From Helicobacter pylori (lineage in GTDB: Bacteria; Campylobacterota; Campylobacteria; Campylobacterales; Helicobacteraceae): a stretch of DNA of 64,000 nt. This document shows positions 28,687-38,111 of the stretch, one piece after another. The stretch lies in assembly GCA_008032935.1 (NCBI GenBank), contig CP032039.1, positions 868,001 through 932,000 on the forward strand, read 5' to 3'. Both the position numbers and the translations under genes were made by a program. The notes under the pieces are model-generated. The model had not been told where the DNA came from and made no database searches. It worked only from the letters and a program-made list of their open reading frames with translations. The first letter of the stretch is position 1. Each line of letters begins with the position of its first letter.

Positions 28687-28783
28687 TGATAAAATTTTTT
28701 CGTTTTGGATCTCATTTTGTTGTAAAACTCTTAAGGGGGTGAGAGAATATTATAATTCCTCTCTGCAATCTCATTAAAATCCC

Positions 28784-28980
28784 CTAACCCCTATTTTTAT
28801 TGGAGTAAGTGGTGATGAAATCCAATAACAAATCTATCCCCCCACCATAGCTCAATTGCTGGACTTTCTCACTGCTCGCTTTAGCGTAGTTGTATTTGAT
28901 GATGCCATAATAAGCCAACCCTATAAAATCATTAAAGTAGTTTTGATAGCCTACTTTAGCGTTAACCCCTAAATAGGGCT
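28784..28980 (-). pseudogene. C-terminal remnant of a Hof-type outer-membrane protein
   Basis: Minus-strand translation gives about 64 residues: G-V-N-A-K-V-G-Y-Q-N-Y-F-N-D-F-I-G-L, Y-Y-G-I-I-K-Y-N-Y and L-S-Y-G-G-G-I-D-L-L-L-D-F, ending Y-S-N-K-N-R-G-stop. These are features of H. pylori Hof/Hom-like barrels, where such a segment lies inside the protein rather than at its end. The frame is blocked by a stop just upstream, and no signal peptide or other portion remains. The rest of 28687-29123 shows no gene. Confidence 0.65.
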
Positions 28981-29123
28981 TCTAAAACTTTGCGAAGCGC
29001 TTGAAAAACAAAATTTTAACAGCAAGCGTTTGTTTTAGGGTTTATTTATCATTAATTAGGCTGTGTTAATAAAAGTTTGATAGTTTGAATGTCGCTTGGG
29101 CGCGTGTCAAATTGATGCACCAA

Positions 29124-29609
29124 TTAAGACAGAATCTTTTCCATAAAAAGAGTGGGAAAAATCAAAGTTTCTTTGCCCAACTCAACCACGCAATCTTCTT
29201 CTTTGATTGGCACAAAACCCAGCTTTTGATAGAGATTGCATGCCTTGATTTGACTCTTACTCACATGCAGAGAGATTTTAGTATAGCCTTTGATAAAAGC
29301 GTATCGCTCCACGCTCTCATAGAGTTTTTGACCCAGCCCTTGAGATTGATAAGCGCTATCCATGTGGAATTTGCACAGCTCTGCTTCTGTCTTATTGATA
29401 GGATTAAGCCCGCAGATCCCAATGAGCTTTTTATCCTTTCTCATTCCAAAAAATTCCCCGCCACGCTCGCGCAATTTTTGAACGAACCCGCTAATGCTGG
29501 GCAAAAGATCCAAGCGTTGGATAAACCCTAAAGGGTTATCAGCGATGCGTTGGGCATAAAATTCTTCCAATTCAGTAGGGTATTTGGGCGAAAAAACTTT
29601 GATGGTCAT
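29124..29609 (-). CDS. GNAT-family N-acetyltransferase
   Basis: 161 residues from ATG 29609. A GNAT fold is shown by C-K-F-H-M-D-S-A-Y-Q-S-Q-G-L-G-Q-K-L-Y (the acetyl-CoA pyrophosphate loop Q-x-x-G-x-G/L) and the later N-L-Y-Q-K-L-G-F. Substrate unknown. The frame is open upstream to ATG 29681, which would add 24 residues without an obvious domain. HP0935 by order. It follows queE on the same strand. Confidence 0.82.
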   Translation of the reverse strand: MTIKVFSPKYPTELEEFYAQRIADNPLGFIQRLDLLPSISGFVQKLRERGGEFFGMRKDKKLIGICGLNPINKTEAELCKFHMDSAYQSQGLGQKLYESVERYAFIKGYTKISLHVSKSQIKACNLYQKLGFVPIKEEDCVVELGKETLIFPTLFMEKILS

Positions 29610-29690
29610 GATTAACTTTTTAAAACCCTTTTTGATTGTCCCACAAGCGGATATGGAGTCTGTCGCTAAGGTTAAAACCATGCTCTAGGG

Positions 29691-30373
29691 CTAGGGGGCT
29701 AGGGTTTTGAGATTTTTGTCTAATTCCTTATTCGTTGCACCTAAGGGCATTAAAAAGATTTCATTATTTTTTAATGAAAGTTGTTTCAAAAGGTTTTTGA
29801 TTTCTGCGATAGATTGAGCGGCGTTTTTGCTCTCTAAAACAAATTTAAAATGCGCGCTTTTAGCGTTATTTAAGATATTTTGCAAGGCTTTAAGGTTGAT
29901 CCGCTTGCTTTCTTCTTCTAAAGAAAAAGAGAGTTTGACGCTCAGGGTGAAATGCAATTCTTTTAAAATGGGGCTAAATTCAAAAAAAATAGAGCCGTTA
30001 CTCTCTACAAATAAAGGGATTTTTTTGTGGTAAAAATGCTCTAAAACGCTGATTAAAATAGGGTTATTAAAATACAAGCTTGGCTCCCCGCCTGTAAGAA
30101 TGAAATCAAAATGTTTATAATTAGGGGCTAAACCCTCTAATCGTTCAATCAAAGATTTAGGCTCATTGTAATAATCCCAAGTTTCTTTGAATTTAGGATG
30201 CACCGCATACAAGCTATCGCAACCTGTTAGGATTTCATCATGCAATATGGTTTTACAATTAAAGCCCTTACATGAAAGGTTACACCCCCTAAGCGCAAAA
30301 AAAGACTGGGTTTGCCTATCCTTTTTCCTTCACCTTGTAGGGAAAAAAAGCTCTCAACGACCGGGAGTTTCAT
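29691..30373 (-). pseudogene. queE: 7-carboxy-7-deazaguanine synthase QueE, frameshifted in a G tract
   Basis: QueE is the radical-SAM enzyme turning 6-carboxy-tetrahydropterin into 7-carboxy-7-deazaguanine, second committed step to queuosine. Its start overlaps the queD stop (ATGA at 30370-30373) and reads M-K-L-P-V-V-E-S-F-F-S-L-Q-G-E-G, correct for the family. After L-R-L-G-G a G5 run (C5 at 30285-30289 on the plus strand) throws the frame off. With G6 the text becomes G-G-C-N-L-S-C-K-G-F-N-C, the iron-sulphur Cys cluster, and joins the remaining frame from 30245 to 29691 with I-L-T-G-G-E-P-S-L. As written the Cys motif is lost and the enzyme should be inactive. Confidence 0.88.
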
Positions 30374-30975
30374 GGGATCTGGTGTAGGGGTTTAGCGTGG
30401 AAAAAGCATTGTTTTTCATCGCTAATGATTTTATTAAAAAAATCCTTATCATGCCACAATTTTTGAATGCCTTGCGAGAAAGAGACGCAATTTTGATGCA
30501 CTAAAGATTTAAAATGGGGGTTTTCTAAATCTTTTAAAAAGCTCTCCGCATAGCCGTTTTTAGTTTCATGCACGCGCACGCTAGAGATTTTTAACTCCCC
30601 TTCGTTATTGGAAAAAACGCTTTTTTGTAAAATCCTTGTCAGGTAGTATAAAAACATGAGAGCGTAACTCTCTGCGCTCAAATTGAACGAACATTTCACA
30701 TAACGAACGCAATGATTTTCTATAAAACTCTGGAACTCATCGCTTTCTTTGTCCCAAAAATGATGGGCATGATCAAACGACTCAATGAAAACTTGCATTT
30801 CTTGTTGCATCAGCCCAAAATCTAACGCCATGTTCGCGCTGTCTAAGCGGTTGGTTTCAATAAAAACCTCCACTTCATAATTATGCCCATGGATATTTTG
30901 AGCGCATTTTAAAGAAGAGCAATTGCGCACCACATGGCTAGCGCAAAATTTATACAATCTCCTGATAACCATCAC
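30370..30975 (-). CDS. queD: 6-carboxy-tetrahydropterin synthase QueD-like
   Basis: About 200 residues of the PTPS/QueD family, converting dihydroneopterin triphosphate (product of FolE, encoded 3 kb away) into 6-carboxy-tetrahydropterin for queuosine. Zinc-site blocks are F-C-A-S-H near residue 11 and H-G-H-N-Y-E-V near 29; a later Glu-Asn-His-Cys stretch may hold other active residues. Start is GTG 30975 or the adjacent ATG 30972, right after the previous stop. It is somewhat longer than typical QueD (120-150). Confidence 0.88.
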   Translation of the reverse strand: MMVIRRLYKFCASHVVRNCSSLKCAQNIHGHNYEVEVFIETNRLDSANMALDFGLMQQEMQVFIESFDHAHHFWDKESDEFQSFIENHCVRYVKCSFNLSAESYALMFLYYLTRILQKSVFSNNEGELKISSVRVHETKNGYAESFLKDLENPHFKSLVHQNCVSFSQGIQKLWHDKDFFNKIISDEKQCFFHAKPLHQIP

Positions 30976-31635
30976 TCATTGCCTATAACATGGCTGATAA
31001 AGGGGCAGTCTTAAATTGTAGTAGTAGCGTTCAGGGCGGTTAAAATCAATGCGCTTGATCGTGCTTTTAATCAAATCCCTATAGAGCATTTGATAGCCGC
31101 AAGTCCTCCCGCTCACGCTCCCATCCACATATAAAACCCGTTTTTGCAACACCACATCATACCAATCCAAAATAAAATGCGAATTAGCGCTCATTAAAAT
31201 TTGCTCGCTAAAGCCATTGATAGCGTAATAATCGGTAGGGGTTTGGGAGCAATAAAACTGCCCCCCAAGAAAATAACAAGGCTTATTGACTTGATCAATC
31301 AGTTGGTAATTGTATTGGTAGAATGGCACAGCCGAGATATTACGGACAATGCGCGCATAGATCACATTTTTGGCTTTATCTAATGGGAATTCTGCTTGCG
31401 TGAAGACATTGTAAAAGCCTAATTTTTGCAATTCATAAACAATCACATTGATATAATAAGAAGTCATCGCATCGCTTCTGTCATAAGCCACCACGATAGT
31501 GGAATTATAGTTGAACAAATAATCCCCTGTAACTTCTGAATAATACCCCATGTGCAAGCGGTGCTGGCATGCATTAAAGAAAAAAAACACCCCAACAATT
31601 AGCCCTAAAAAAGCCAAGCGGTGCTTTTTACTCAC
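30976..31635 (-). CDS. lipoprotein of unknown function
   Basis: 219 residues. After Lys-Lys-His-Arg a strongly hydrophobic stretch ends F-F-F-N-A-C, a lipobox with Cys near residue 23, so it should be lipid-anchored after Lgt and signal peptidase II. The mature part is rich in Tyr, Asn and Arg and looks beta-rich, with Cys residues that could pair. The ATG overlaps the surE stop by four bases (ATGA-type). HP0932 by order; no function recognised. Confidence 0.78.
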   Translation of the reverse strand: MSKKHRLAFLGLIVGVFFFFNACQHRLHMGYYSEVTGDYLFNYNSTIVVAYDRSDAMTSYYINVIVYELQKLGFYNVFTQAEFPLDKAKNVIYARIVRNISAVPFYQYNYQLIDQVNKPCYFLGGQFYCSQTPTDYYAINGFSEQILMSANSHFILDWYDVVLQKRVLYVDGSVSGRTCGYQMLYRDLIKSTIKRIDFNRPERYYYNLRLPLYQPCYRQ

Positions 31636-32435
31636 TTTAACATTCCCTCATGCCAAGATTCCAAGCTTTTTAGATCATCATAACTGGTTAAGTCTAAATT
31701 TAAAGGCGTGATAGAGGCATGGTTTGAAGCAATAGCGTCAAAATCAGAGAGTCTGTCTTCATTTTCGCGCTTTTGCCATTCTAAAGGGTGTAGCCCTAGC
31801 CAAAAATAGCTTTCATTTTTGGGGTCTGTGCGCTTATGCACTTCTTTTTTATACAACCTATAGCCCTTAGGGGTGATGCATTCGCCCTTATATTCTTGTA
31901 AGGAGCAATTAGGGACATTCACATTCAAGAGTTTGCGCCCTTTTAAAGGGTAGCCGTTTGTGAAAATGTTTTGGACTAAATCCTGGATAATCTTTTGAGC
32001 TAGATCAAAACTTAAGGGAGTGTTTTTATTTTTGTTAGAAAGGATTTGAGAAATCGCAATGGAAGGCACGCCCTGAATGGTGCCTTCAATCGCTCCGGCC
32101 ACCGTTCCCGAATAAATTGTGTCTTCGCCCATGTTAGATCCAAGATTGATCCCTGAAATCACTAAATCAAAAGGGACATGTTTGAAAAGCTCATTGATAG
32201 CCAAATACACGCAATCGCTTGGCGTGCCATCATCAATCCTATAATGCCGGCCTTCTTTACCCTTAATTTTCTCCGCTCTTAAAGGTGCAGTGATCGTGAT
32301 GCATTGCGAGCATGCGCTTTTTTCATGCTTGGGGGCGACCACATAGATTTCTGCCATGTTTTCTAAAGCTTGTTCTAAAGCTTTAATGCCTTTTGCATGG
32401 TAGCCGTCATCGTTAGTGAGTAAAATTTTTTTCAT
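31632..32435 (-). CDS. surE: 5'-nucleotidase SurE
   Basis: A 267-residue metal-dependent nucleotidase acting on 5'- and 3'-nucleoside monophosphates. The N-terminal I-L-L-T-N-D-D-G-Y metal site, [10 protein letters not shown] and [11 protein letters not shown] are all in place. Overlaps ispA by four bases upstream and the lipoprotein gene downstream, so translation is coupled. Confidence 0.95.
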   Translation of the reverse strand: MKKILLTNDDGYHAKGIKALEQALENMAEIYVVAPKHEKSACSQCITITAPLRAEKIKGKEGRHYRIDDGTPSDCVYLAINELFKHVPFDLVISGINLGSNMGEDTIYSGTVAGAIEGTIQGVPSIAISQILSNKNKNTPLSFDLAQKIIQDLVQNIFTNGYPLKGRKLLNVNVPNCSLQEYKGECITPKGYRLYKKEVHKRTDPKNESYFWLGLHPLEWQKRENEDRLSDFDAIASNHASITPLNLDLTSYDDLKSLESWHEGMLK

Positions 32436-33343
32436 GTCTTGCCTTTAAATAGAGTGTTCAATAATGCGTTTAAATTTTCTTGCAATGAAAGATAAGTAGG
32501 TTCTAATGCATTCAAATCGTTTAAAATCTCTGTTTTTAAAGTGTGAGCGTAACCGCTTGTCTTTTCTAGCCCTAATAAATTCACGAAGCTGTTTTTAGCG
32601 CCGTCTAAATGAGTGGTTTTACCGCTTTCTTTTTCATCTTGCGTAACATCTATAATATCATCTAGCACTTGAAAGCAAAGACCCGTTTTTAACCCAAAAG
32701 CCTGAAGCCATTTAAAAAGCTCTTCATCTTTAATACCACTTGCAACAAGCCCCATCATCAAACTCGCGCTAATCAATTTAGCGGTTTTATGCTCGTGTAA
32801 GAAAGTGAGCTGCTCTAAATTTAAGGGCGTGTTTTCAAAATAGCAATCCAAAGCCTGCCCTAAGATCATGCCTTTAATCCCCCCATTAACGCTTAAGATT
32901 TTGATCAATTCCACAATGATATGGCTTTCTAGTAAAGCGTTTGAAAGCAATTCAAAAGAGTAAGTGTTGAGCGCATCGCCGATTAAAACGGCTGTGGTTT
33001 CATCGTATTTAGCGTGTAAAGTGGGGTGGTTTCTCCTTAAAGCGGCATTATCCATGCATGGCAAATCGTCATGGATGAGCGAATAAGTGTGCAAGCATTC
33101 AATGCTTAAAGCGATTTTAAAATATTCTGTTTGTTGGTTGGAATAATCTTTTTGACCCACTAATGCGCAAAGCACGGCTAAAAAAAGCTTAGGGCGGAAC
33201 CTTTTGCCTCCATTAAGCACCATTTCAAAAAAGGCTTTTTCCAAATAAGGGTGGAAGCTTTCAAGGTGTAAATGATGGTTTTTTAAAAAGCTTTCAAAAC
33301 GCTCGCACTCATTATAGTAAAAGGATAAATTAGGGTTATTCAT
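32432..33343 (-). CDS. ispA: farnesyl/geranyl diphosphate synthase
   Basis: A 303-residue trans-prenyltransferase joining isopentenyl and dimethylallyl diphosphate units to farnesyl diphosphate, a precursor of undecaprenyl carrier and menaquinone tail. The first Asp-rich motif reads H-D-D-L-P-C-M-D (four residues between Asp pair and last Asp, as in bacterial FPP synthases); the second is D-D-I-I-D. G-G-K-R-F-R-P lies near residue 45. Confidence 0.94.
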   Translation of the reverse strand: MNNPNLSFYYNECERFESFLKNHHLHLESFHPYLEKAFFEMVLNGGKRFRPKLFLAVLCALVGQKDYSNQQTEYFKIALSIECLHTYSLIHDDLPCMDNAALRRNHPTLHAKYDETTAVLIGDALNTYSFELLSNALLESHIIVELIKILSVNGGIKGMILGQALDCYFENTPLNLEQLTFLHEHKTAKLISASLMMGLVASGIKDEELFKWLQAFGLKTGLCFQVLDDIIDVTQDEKESGKTTHLDGAKNSFVNLLGLEKTSGYAHTLKTEILNDLNALEPTYLSLQENLNALLNTLFKGKT

Positions 33344-33358
33344 GCACAGAATTATAAC

Positions 33359-33901
33359 CTAAGATTTTAAGAGTTGCATAAATTCAGCTCTGGTTTTAGG
33401 GTCTTTTTTAAAGAGGCCTCTTAACACACTTGTTTTAATGATCGCATTTTGCTTTTGCACCCCTTGCATGCTCATGCACAAATGCTTGGCTTCACAAACC
33501 ACGATCACACCCCTTGGCTCTATGATCTCATCAAAGGTTTCTGCAATTTGAGTGGTCAGCCTTTCTTGGATTTGTAGGCGTTTGCTATAAATTTCAATGA
33601 GTTTGGCGATCGCGCTAATGCCTACAATCTTTTCTTTAGGAATGTATCCTAAACTGATATTCCCCAAAAAAGGGAGCAAATGGTGCTCGCAAGTGGAGTA
33701 AAATTCAATGTTTTGAGCCACTATCATTTCATCGCAAACGCCTTGAAAATACGCGCTTTTTAAAGCCACTTTAGGATCTTCTTTATAGCCTTTATACAAG
33801 AATTTCCATAATTCTTGAACCCTTTTAGGCGTTTCTTTCAAGCCTTCTCTATTCTTGTCTTCGCCAATACTTTCAAAAAATTGGTTGAAAAAATTTTCCA
33901 T
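33359..33901 (-). CDS. folE: GTP cyclohydrolase I
   Basis: 180 residues. FolE opens GTP to dihydroneopterin triphosphate for folate and for queuosine (via QueD/QueE here). Zinc ligands are seen in S-T-C-E-H-H-L-L-P-F near residue 70 and C-E-A-K-H-L-C-M-S-M-Q-G-V near 140. It starts immediately after the htpX stop. The family length and active site are complete. Confidence 0.96.
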   Translation of the reverse strand: MENFFNQFFESIGEDKNREGLKETPKRVQELWKFLYKGYKEDPKVALKSAYFQGVCDEMIVAQNIEFYSTCEHHLLPFLGNISLGYIPKEKIVGISAIAKLIEIYSKRLQIQERLTTQIAETFDEIIEPRGVIVVCEAKHLCMSMQGVQKQNAIIKTSVLRGLFKKDPKTRAEFMQLLKS

Positions 33902-34834
33902 TTAAATCACACGCTTTCTTAAGGATTGGATACGATTTTTAACGCTAGGGTGGGTGCTAAACATTTCAGCGTTAAAAAGATAGGCCGCTGATCGGGTGCT
34001 ATTTTTATCTATTTCTTTATAATCGTTATTGGTGTAATCGTTGGAAATTTTTTGTAAGGCTCTAATCATGGGCTTATTGTCATGCATTAAAAACGCCGCC
34101 CCGCTATCGGCCATGTATTCTCGTGTGCGGCTCAAATACATTTGTAAAATAAGCGTTAAAAAAGGCAAGATGATCTGTAAAACCAATAAAATCATTCGGG
34201 CTAAATTCGCCCCGCTATTCTTGCGATTCCCCATGAAAAAATACACGCTAAAATTAGCCACTAACAGCATGATATTGCTCAAAATCCCCACGCACATGGT
34301 CAAGCGGATGTCATTGTGCCGTATGTGGCTGAGCTCATGAGCGATCACGGCTTTCAATTCATCTCTGTCCAACCTCTCTATTAAAGCGCTTGTAAGAGCG
34401 ATAAGGGAATTAGACTCATCCCACCCGCTCGCAAAAGCGTTCATGTAAGGGGCGTTAATGATGTAAAGCTTCGGTTCAAAATGAAGCTTGGCTTCTTCTA
34501 AAAGCTCTAACAAAAGGCGATGGATTTGATTTTCTTTAGAGCCTAAAACCTTGCTCGGATCAATGAGTTTGTATTCATCGCCGCTTAACATGATAGAGCT
34601 AAAATTTTGGATACAAATAACAATAATGACAAAAGCCACCACAAACATGACAATAGTAATCGTAGGAAAAATTTGAAAAGTGATGAGTTTAAAAAGGGCT
34701 ATGCCTAAATCATTAGCGTTGATTCTAATAGCATCCACCAACAACCCGATAAAAGCAAAAATCGCGCAATAAGTCGCTAAAACCGCGTTCGTTTTGAGCC
34801 TGTTTCGCGCGATAATCTTTTCAAAATTCGTCAT
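33902..34834 (-). CDS. htpX: membrane zinc protease HtpX
   Basis: 310 residues from ATG 34834. An inner-membrane M48 metalloprotease for quality control of membrane proteins: two membrane segments at the N-terminus, then H-E-L-S-H near residue 180 with two zinc His and catalytic Glu, two more membrane segments, and S-R-T-R-E-Y-M-A-D supplying the third ligand. The frame is open further upstream, but the extra 27 residues lie inside truD; GGAG seven bases before ATG 34834 supports the shorter start. It overlaps the truD end by 14 bases. Confidence 0.94.
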   Translation of the reverse strand: MTNFEKIIARNRLKTNAVLATYCAIFAFIGLLVDAIRINANDLGIALFKLITFQIFPTITIVMFVVAFVIIVICIQNFSSIMLSGDEYKLIDPSKVLGSKENQIHRLLLELLEEAKLHFEPKLYIINAPYMNAFASGWDESNSLIALTSALIERLDRDELKAVIAHELSHIRHNDIRLTMCVGILSNIMLLVANFSVYFFMGNRKNSGANLARMILLVLQIILPFLTLILQMYLSRTREYMADSGAAFLMHDNKPMIRALQKISNDYTNNDYKEIDKNSTRSAAYLFNAEMFSTHPSVKNRIQSLRKRVI

Positions 34835-35966
34835 TATTTTCTCCTTTCTCATGCTTGATTTCTTTGAGCAACGCGCTCGCATAACTCCCTTTAGGCAAGT
34901 AAAATCCCAATTCAAATTGCGCTTTTTCTTTGATGTATTGAGAAGTTATATTTTCTGCAAACACCCAAAAAAACCGCCTAGAGCCTAGCGTTTTAGCATG
35001 GCTATTTAAAAGATTATGCTGGAATTCTTTTTCAATTTCTAAACTCAAATTTTTTGCATAAAGAGCCTTTTTGCCGTCTAGTAACCCCGTAGGCACAGCT
35101 TCTTTTTTCAAAAACCTTTCGCTTTCTTTTTCTAATTCTAAAGCGTCAAAAAACTTCCCATAAGGGTAATGGCGCATCACATCGCCTTCTAGGATTTTAA
35201 AGGGGTGGGCTTGGTTTTTAAGGGCTTTTAGGGTGTTTGAATTAACGCTTAAATTTTTTTGTTTAAAAAATTCTAAATTTTCTTTGACGCTAAAATCGCT
35301 AATGATTTTACTGATTTCTAATCGTTTGCTTAAAAGCGAGTTAAACAAATAACTTTGATAGCTTGAAATTAAAAAAGCGTTTAATTTTTGATGGGCGAAT
35401 TTCGTTTTATTTTGCAAGATTTTTAACCCCTCTTTATGGTTGTCATTGAACTTCCCAAAGCGTTGTGAGCCAAAATAATTCGGCATGCCAAATTGCACGA
35501 TTTGTTCTAAAACCTGCTTTGTTTTTTGAGCGTTTAGGGGGGTCATTTTTTTAAAACGCATAAAAAAGCGATTACCCTTTAAATGCCCTAATTTGATTTT
35601 ATTATGATGGTAATTCAAAGATAAAATCTTAAGGTTTCTTTCTTGCAAATTATGCGTATTTTTTTCTAATAAAGGGGCGTATTTTTTAGGGAGTGAGATG
35701 AATTGAGTCGTCAGCGCGTTTTTATCTTTCAAGCCCGCATAACCCAATTCAGCGATTTTTACCCCTAAAATTTGAGAAAAAATTTGAAGCATTTCTAAAG
35801 TGCTTAAACCGCTTTTCCTCACTTGAATAACGGCATGTTCGCCCGTGTTGCTAAATTCATACAAAGGCACTTCATGCACGCAAAAATCCCTAGCGCTAGA
35901 ATTGAAATGAAAATCAATGCTCGCATGGTTATAAGCATGCAATAGGGGTATAAAGTTTAAATTCAT
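34821..35966 (-). CDS. truD: tRNA pseudouridine-13 synthase
   Basis: A 381-residue TruD. The catalytic Asp lies in [11 protein letters not shown] near residue 80; G-N-R-F-F-M-R-F and N-Y-F-G-S-Q-R-F-G are characteristic. It isomerises U13 in tRNA-Glu and others. The ATG overlaps the recR stop by four bases. Confidence 0.95.
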   Translation of the reverse strand: MNLNFIPLLHAYNHASIDFHFNSSARDFCVHEVPLYEFSNTGEHAVIQVRKSGLSTLEMLQIFSQILGVKIAELGYAGLKDKNALTTQFISLPKKYAPLLEKNTHNLQERNLKILSLNYHHNKIKLGHLKGNRFFMRFKKMTPLNAQKTKQVLEQIVQFGMPNYFGSQRFGKFNDNHKEGLKILQNKTKFAHQKLNAFLISSYQSYLFNSLLSKRLEISKIISDFSVKENLEFFKQKNLSVNSNTLKALKNQAHPFKILEGDVMRHYPYGKFFDALELEKESERFLKKEAVPTGLLDGKKALYAKNLSLEIEKEFQHNLLNSHAKTLGSRRFFWVFAENITSQYIKEKAQFELGFYLPKGSYASALLKEIKHEKGENNDEF

Positions 35967-36544
35967 GCTTTGATCCTTGAATTAAACGCCCTTGAGAGCG
36001 AAACGGAGTCAATGTTTTCAAAATTCACTCCAGTAGGCACGCCTTGAGCGATTTTAGTGAAAGTGAGGTGAAATCGTTGTAATTTATCTTCAATATAGAG
36101 CATTAGAGAATCATTGGCCAAAGTGGGAGGGAAAGCAAAAATGATTTCTTTAATGTTTTCTTCAATCAGGCGTTTTTCTAGGGCGTTAAAATCCACTTCT
36201 TCTATAGAGTTTAACACATAATAGCGCCCTAAAAAGTCCTTTAAATCTTCTAAAATAAACACGTCTCTTGGGTGTAAAACCATGCAAAGTTGAGAATTTT
36301 GTCGGCTTTCATCAGAGCAAATCTCACAAACCTCACTCTCACTGAGCGCGTTACAAGATGAACATGTTTTAAGGTTTTCTAGCGCGTTCTCTAAAGCGTG
36401 CGTGATTTTGAGCGCCAGATAGGGGTTTTCTAAACCCAAATGATACGCCATTTTAAAGGCGGACTTTTTACCCACATTGGGGATTTTTTCTAAACAATCC
36501 ACTAAATTTAAAAAGTGATTCAAGCTGTTTTTATAAGTATTCAT
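35963..36544 (-). CDS. recR: recombination protein RecR
   Basis: A 193-residue RecR: helix-hairpin-helix near residue 20 (I-P-N-V-G-K-K-S-A), four-Cys zinc finger (C-S-S-C and C-E-I-C near 57-72), then a Toprim domain starting [12 protein letters not shown]. It loads RecA with RecO (recO is at 12899). First gene of the minus-strand run ending at 29124; upstream lies the divergent dmpI. Confidence 0.95.
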   Translation of the reverse strand: MNTYKNSLNHFLNLVDCLEKIPNVGKKSAFKMAYHLGLENPYLALKITHALENALENLKTCSSCNALSESEVCEICSDESRQNSQLCMVLHPRDVFILEDLKDFLGRYYVLNSIEEVDFNALEKRLIEENIKEIIFAFPPTLANDSLMLYIEDKLQRFHLTFTKIAQGVPTGVNFENIDSVSLSRAFNSRIKA

Positions 36545-36655
36545 TCTGTTAGTATATCAAACTTAACTTGACTTGAAAGCCACTAAAAGGGCTTTTATTG
36601 TTTTTAAAAGAGGATTTAATCATGAAAGACTAATGAAGCGTTTAGATAAAAGCGA

Positions 36656-36661
36656 TATAAT
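36656..36661 (+). promoter_or_regulatory. -10 element (TATAAT) for the tautomerase gene
   Basis: GATATAAT 27 bases before the ATG at 36688, with AAGGAATAAC as ribosome site. Confidence 0.6.
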
Positions 36662-36687
36662 ACGCTATCTCAATTTTAAGGAATAAC

Positions 36688-36894
36688 ATGCCGTTTATCA
36701 ATATCAAACTTGTGCCAGAAAATGGAGGGCCAACAAACGAGCAAAAACAGCAATTGATTGAAGGGGTTTCAGATTTGATGGTGAAGGTGTTAAACAAAAA
36801 TAAGGCTTCTATTGTGGTCATTATAGATGAGATTGATTCTAATAATTATGGTCTTGGGGGCGAGAGTGTCCATCATTTGAGGCAAAAAAACTAA
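36688..36894 (+). CDS. dmpI: 4-oxalocrotonate tautomerase-like protein
   Basis: A 68-residue tautomerase. Catalytic Pro follows the initiator Met (M-P-F-I-N-I-K-L), exposed after Met removal as in the 4-OT family. The usual Arg near position 39 is not obvious, but the H. pylori enzyme keeps this small size. Physiological substrate is unknown; the species has no aromatic meta-cleavage pathway that I know of. HP0924 by order; single gene with its own promoter. Confidence 0.92.
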   Translation: MPFINIKLVPENGGPTNEQKQQLIEGVSDLMVKVLNKNKASIVVIIDEIDSNNYGLGGESVHHLRQKN

Positions 36895-36959
36895 AGAGTT
36901 TTTGAAATTCAAAGGTTGCGGTGCACTGACATTTAAGGGGTGTCTGTTTCCCTACCCCC

Positions 36960-38060
36960 CTAAAAACTATAAACATAACTCACATTAAACACCACAAGGC
37001 GTTTGAAAAAGAGGGAAGTGTTTAACCCTTTGCCATGCGTTTCATAAAAGGAATTCACCGCTAAAGGGATCTTTAAGCCCATTTCAAAGCCGTTGTGCCT
37101 ATTAACATTCACACGAACCCCAAAATTCAAAGGGATCTGGAAAAAACTCGTGTGCATTTTAGCGTGATAATCCGTCAAATAATTGTTGATAAAACCCGTT
37201 TGACTTATCCACATGCCTAAACCACTCCCTACCCACGAACTCCCCGCTAAAGCAAAGCCTGCATAAAAACCCACGCTAGAATGTTTTTGTGCATTATCAA
37301 TGAAATTATAAAGGTAGTCTATGCCAAGCCCATAGAGGTGGTTATTCATTTTGCCTAAACCATCAAAGCCATTGCCAACAAAACCAAAGTTAGTATAACC
37401 ATAGTCATAGAACAAGTAATAGCGAAACCCTTGATTTTTTTTCTTGGTGAAGAAATGCTTATACCCTACGCTCAAACTCACCCCATACATGCTTGAAATG
37501 TTTTTAGAATAAGAGCTAGGATCAAGCGCGTTTAAGGAATTTGAAATTTGAGCGATCTGAGAAGATAAAGAAGAAAGCATGCGGTTTTGAGATTGATTGA
37601 ATTGTAATTCTAAATTTCTTAAGTTTTCTGCTAATTCTAAAGGGCTATTAGTGGGTTCTTGCATTTTTTCTAACGCTTGGACTAGTTTAGGGTTAGATGC
37701 AATTCCACCGCTAAGTGTGACTATTTTTTCAATGTTTTGAAGGGTGGATTGGAGGTAGTATTGTTCGGCTTGCATTTCAGTGGGGGTTAATTTGGAGTTG
37801 TTTTTTAAAGCGTTGTTGATGTAGTTAAAGGTGTTTTGCATGTTTGTGATTTCATTTTTGACTTGATTGAGTTTATAGATTTTGTTTTGAGCGTTAGAAA
37901 TGATTGGGATGCGTTCTTGATTCAAAAAAGGGTCATTGTGCTCAACGGCATGACTGATGGAATATTCAAAACCCACGCTCGCATACACCCCATTTTCTTC
38001 AGCGATACAATAAGATAAAAATAATAAGGGTAAAGAAAATAAGGTTTTTTGAAATTGCAT
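36960..38060 (-). CDS. hopK: outer-membrane protein HopK
   Basis: A 366-residue Hop-family protein. Signal peptide residues 1-20, then E-E-N-G-V-Y-A-S-V-G-F-E-Y-S, the usual Hop N-terminal motif. The middle is helical and Asn/Gln-rich; the last ~150 residues are a beta-barrel ending V-S-Y-V-Y-S-F with the terminal Phe. The block V-G-Y-K-H-F-F-T-K-K-K is the family's conserved entry to the barrel. Known as a minor adhesin/porin paralogue. Poorly defined promoter in the 50-base gap before it. Confidence 0.92.
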   Translation of the reverse strand: MQFQKTLFSLPLLFLSYCIAEENGVYASVGFEYSISHAVEHNDPFLNQERIPIISNAQNKIYKLNQVKNEITNMQNTFNYINNALKNNSKLTPTEMQAEQYYLQSTLQNIEKIVTLSGGIASNPKLVQALEKMQEPTNSPLELAENLRNLELQFNQSQNRMLSSLSSQIAQISNSLNALDPSSYSKNISSMYGVSLSVGYKHFFTKKKNQGFRYYLFYDYGYTNFGFVGNGFDGLGKMNNHLYGLGIDYLYNFIDNAQKHSSVGFYAGFALAGSSWVGSGLGMWISQTGFINNYLTDYHAKMHTSFFQIPLNFGVRVNVNRHNGFEMGLKIPLAVNSFYETHGKGLNTSLFFKRLVVFNVSYVYSF

Positions 38061-38111
38061 GGGTGATCCTATTATGAATTAGGCTTGTTAAAAACAGGTT
38101 TAATGATACCA

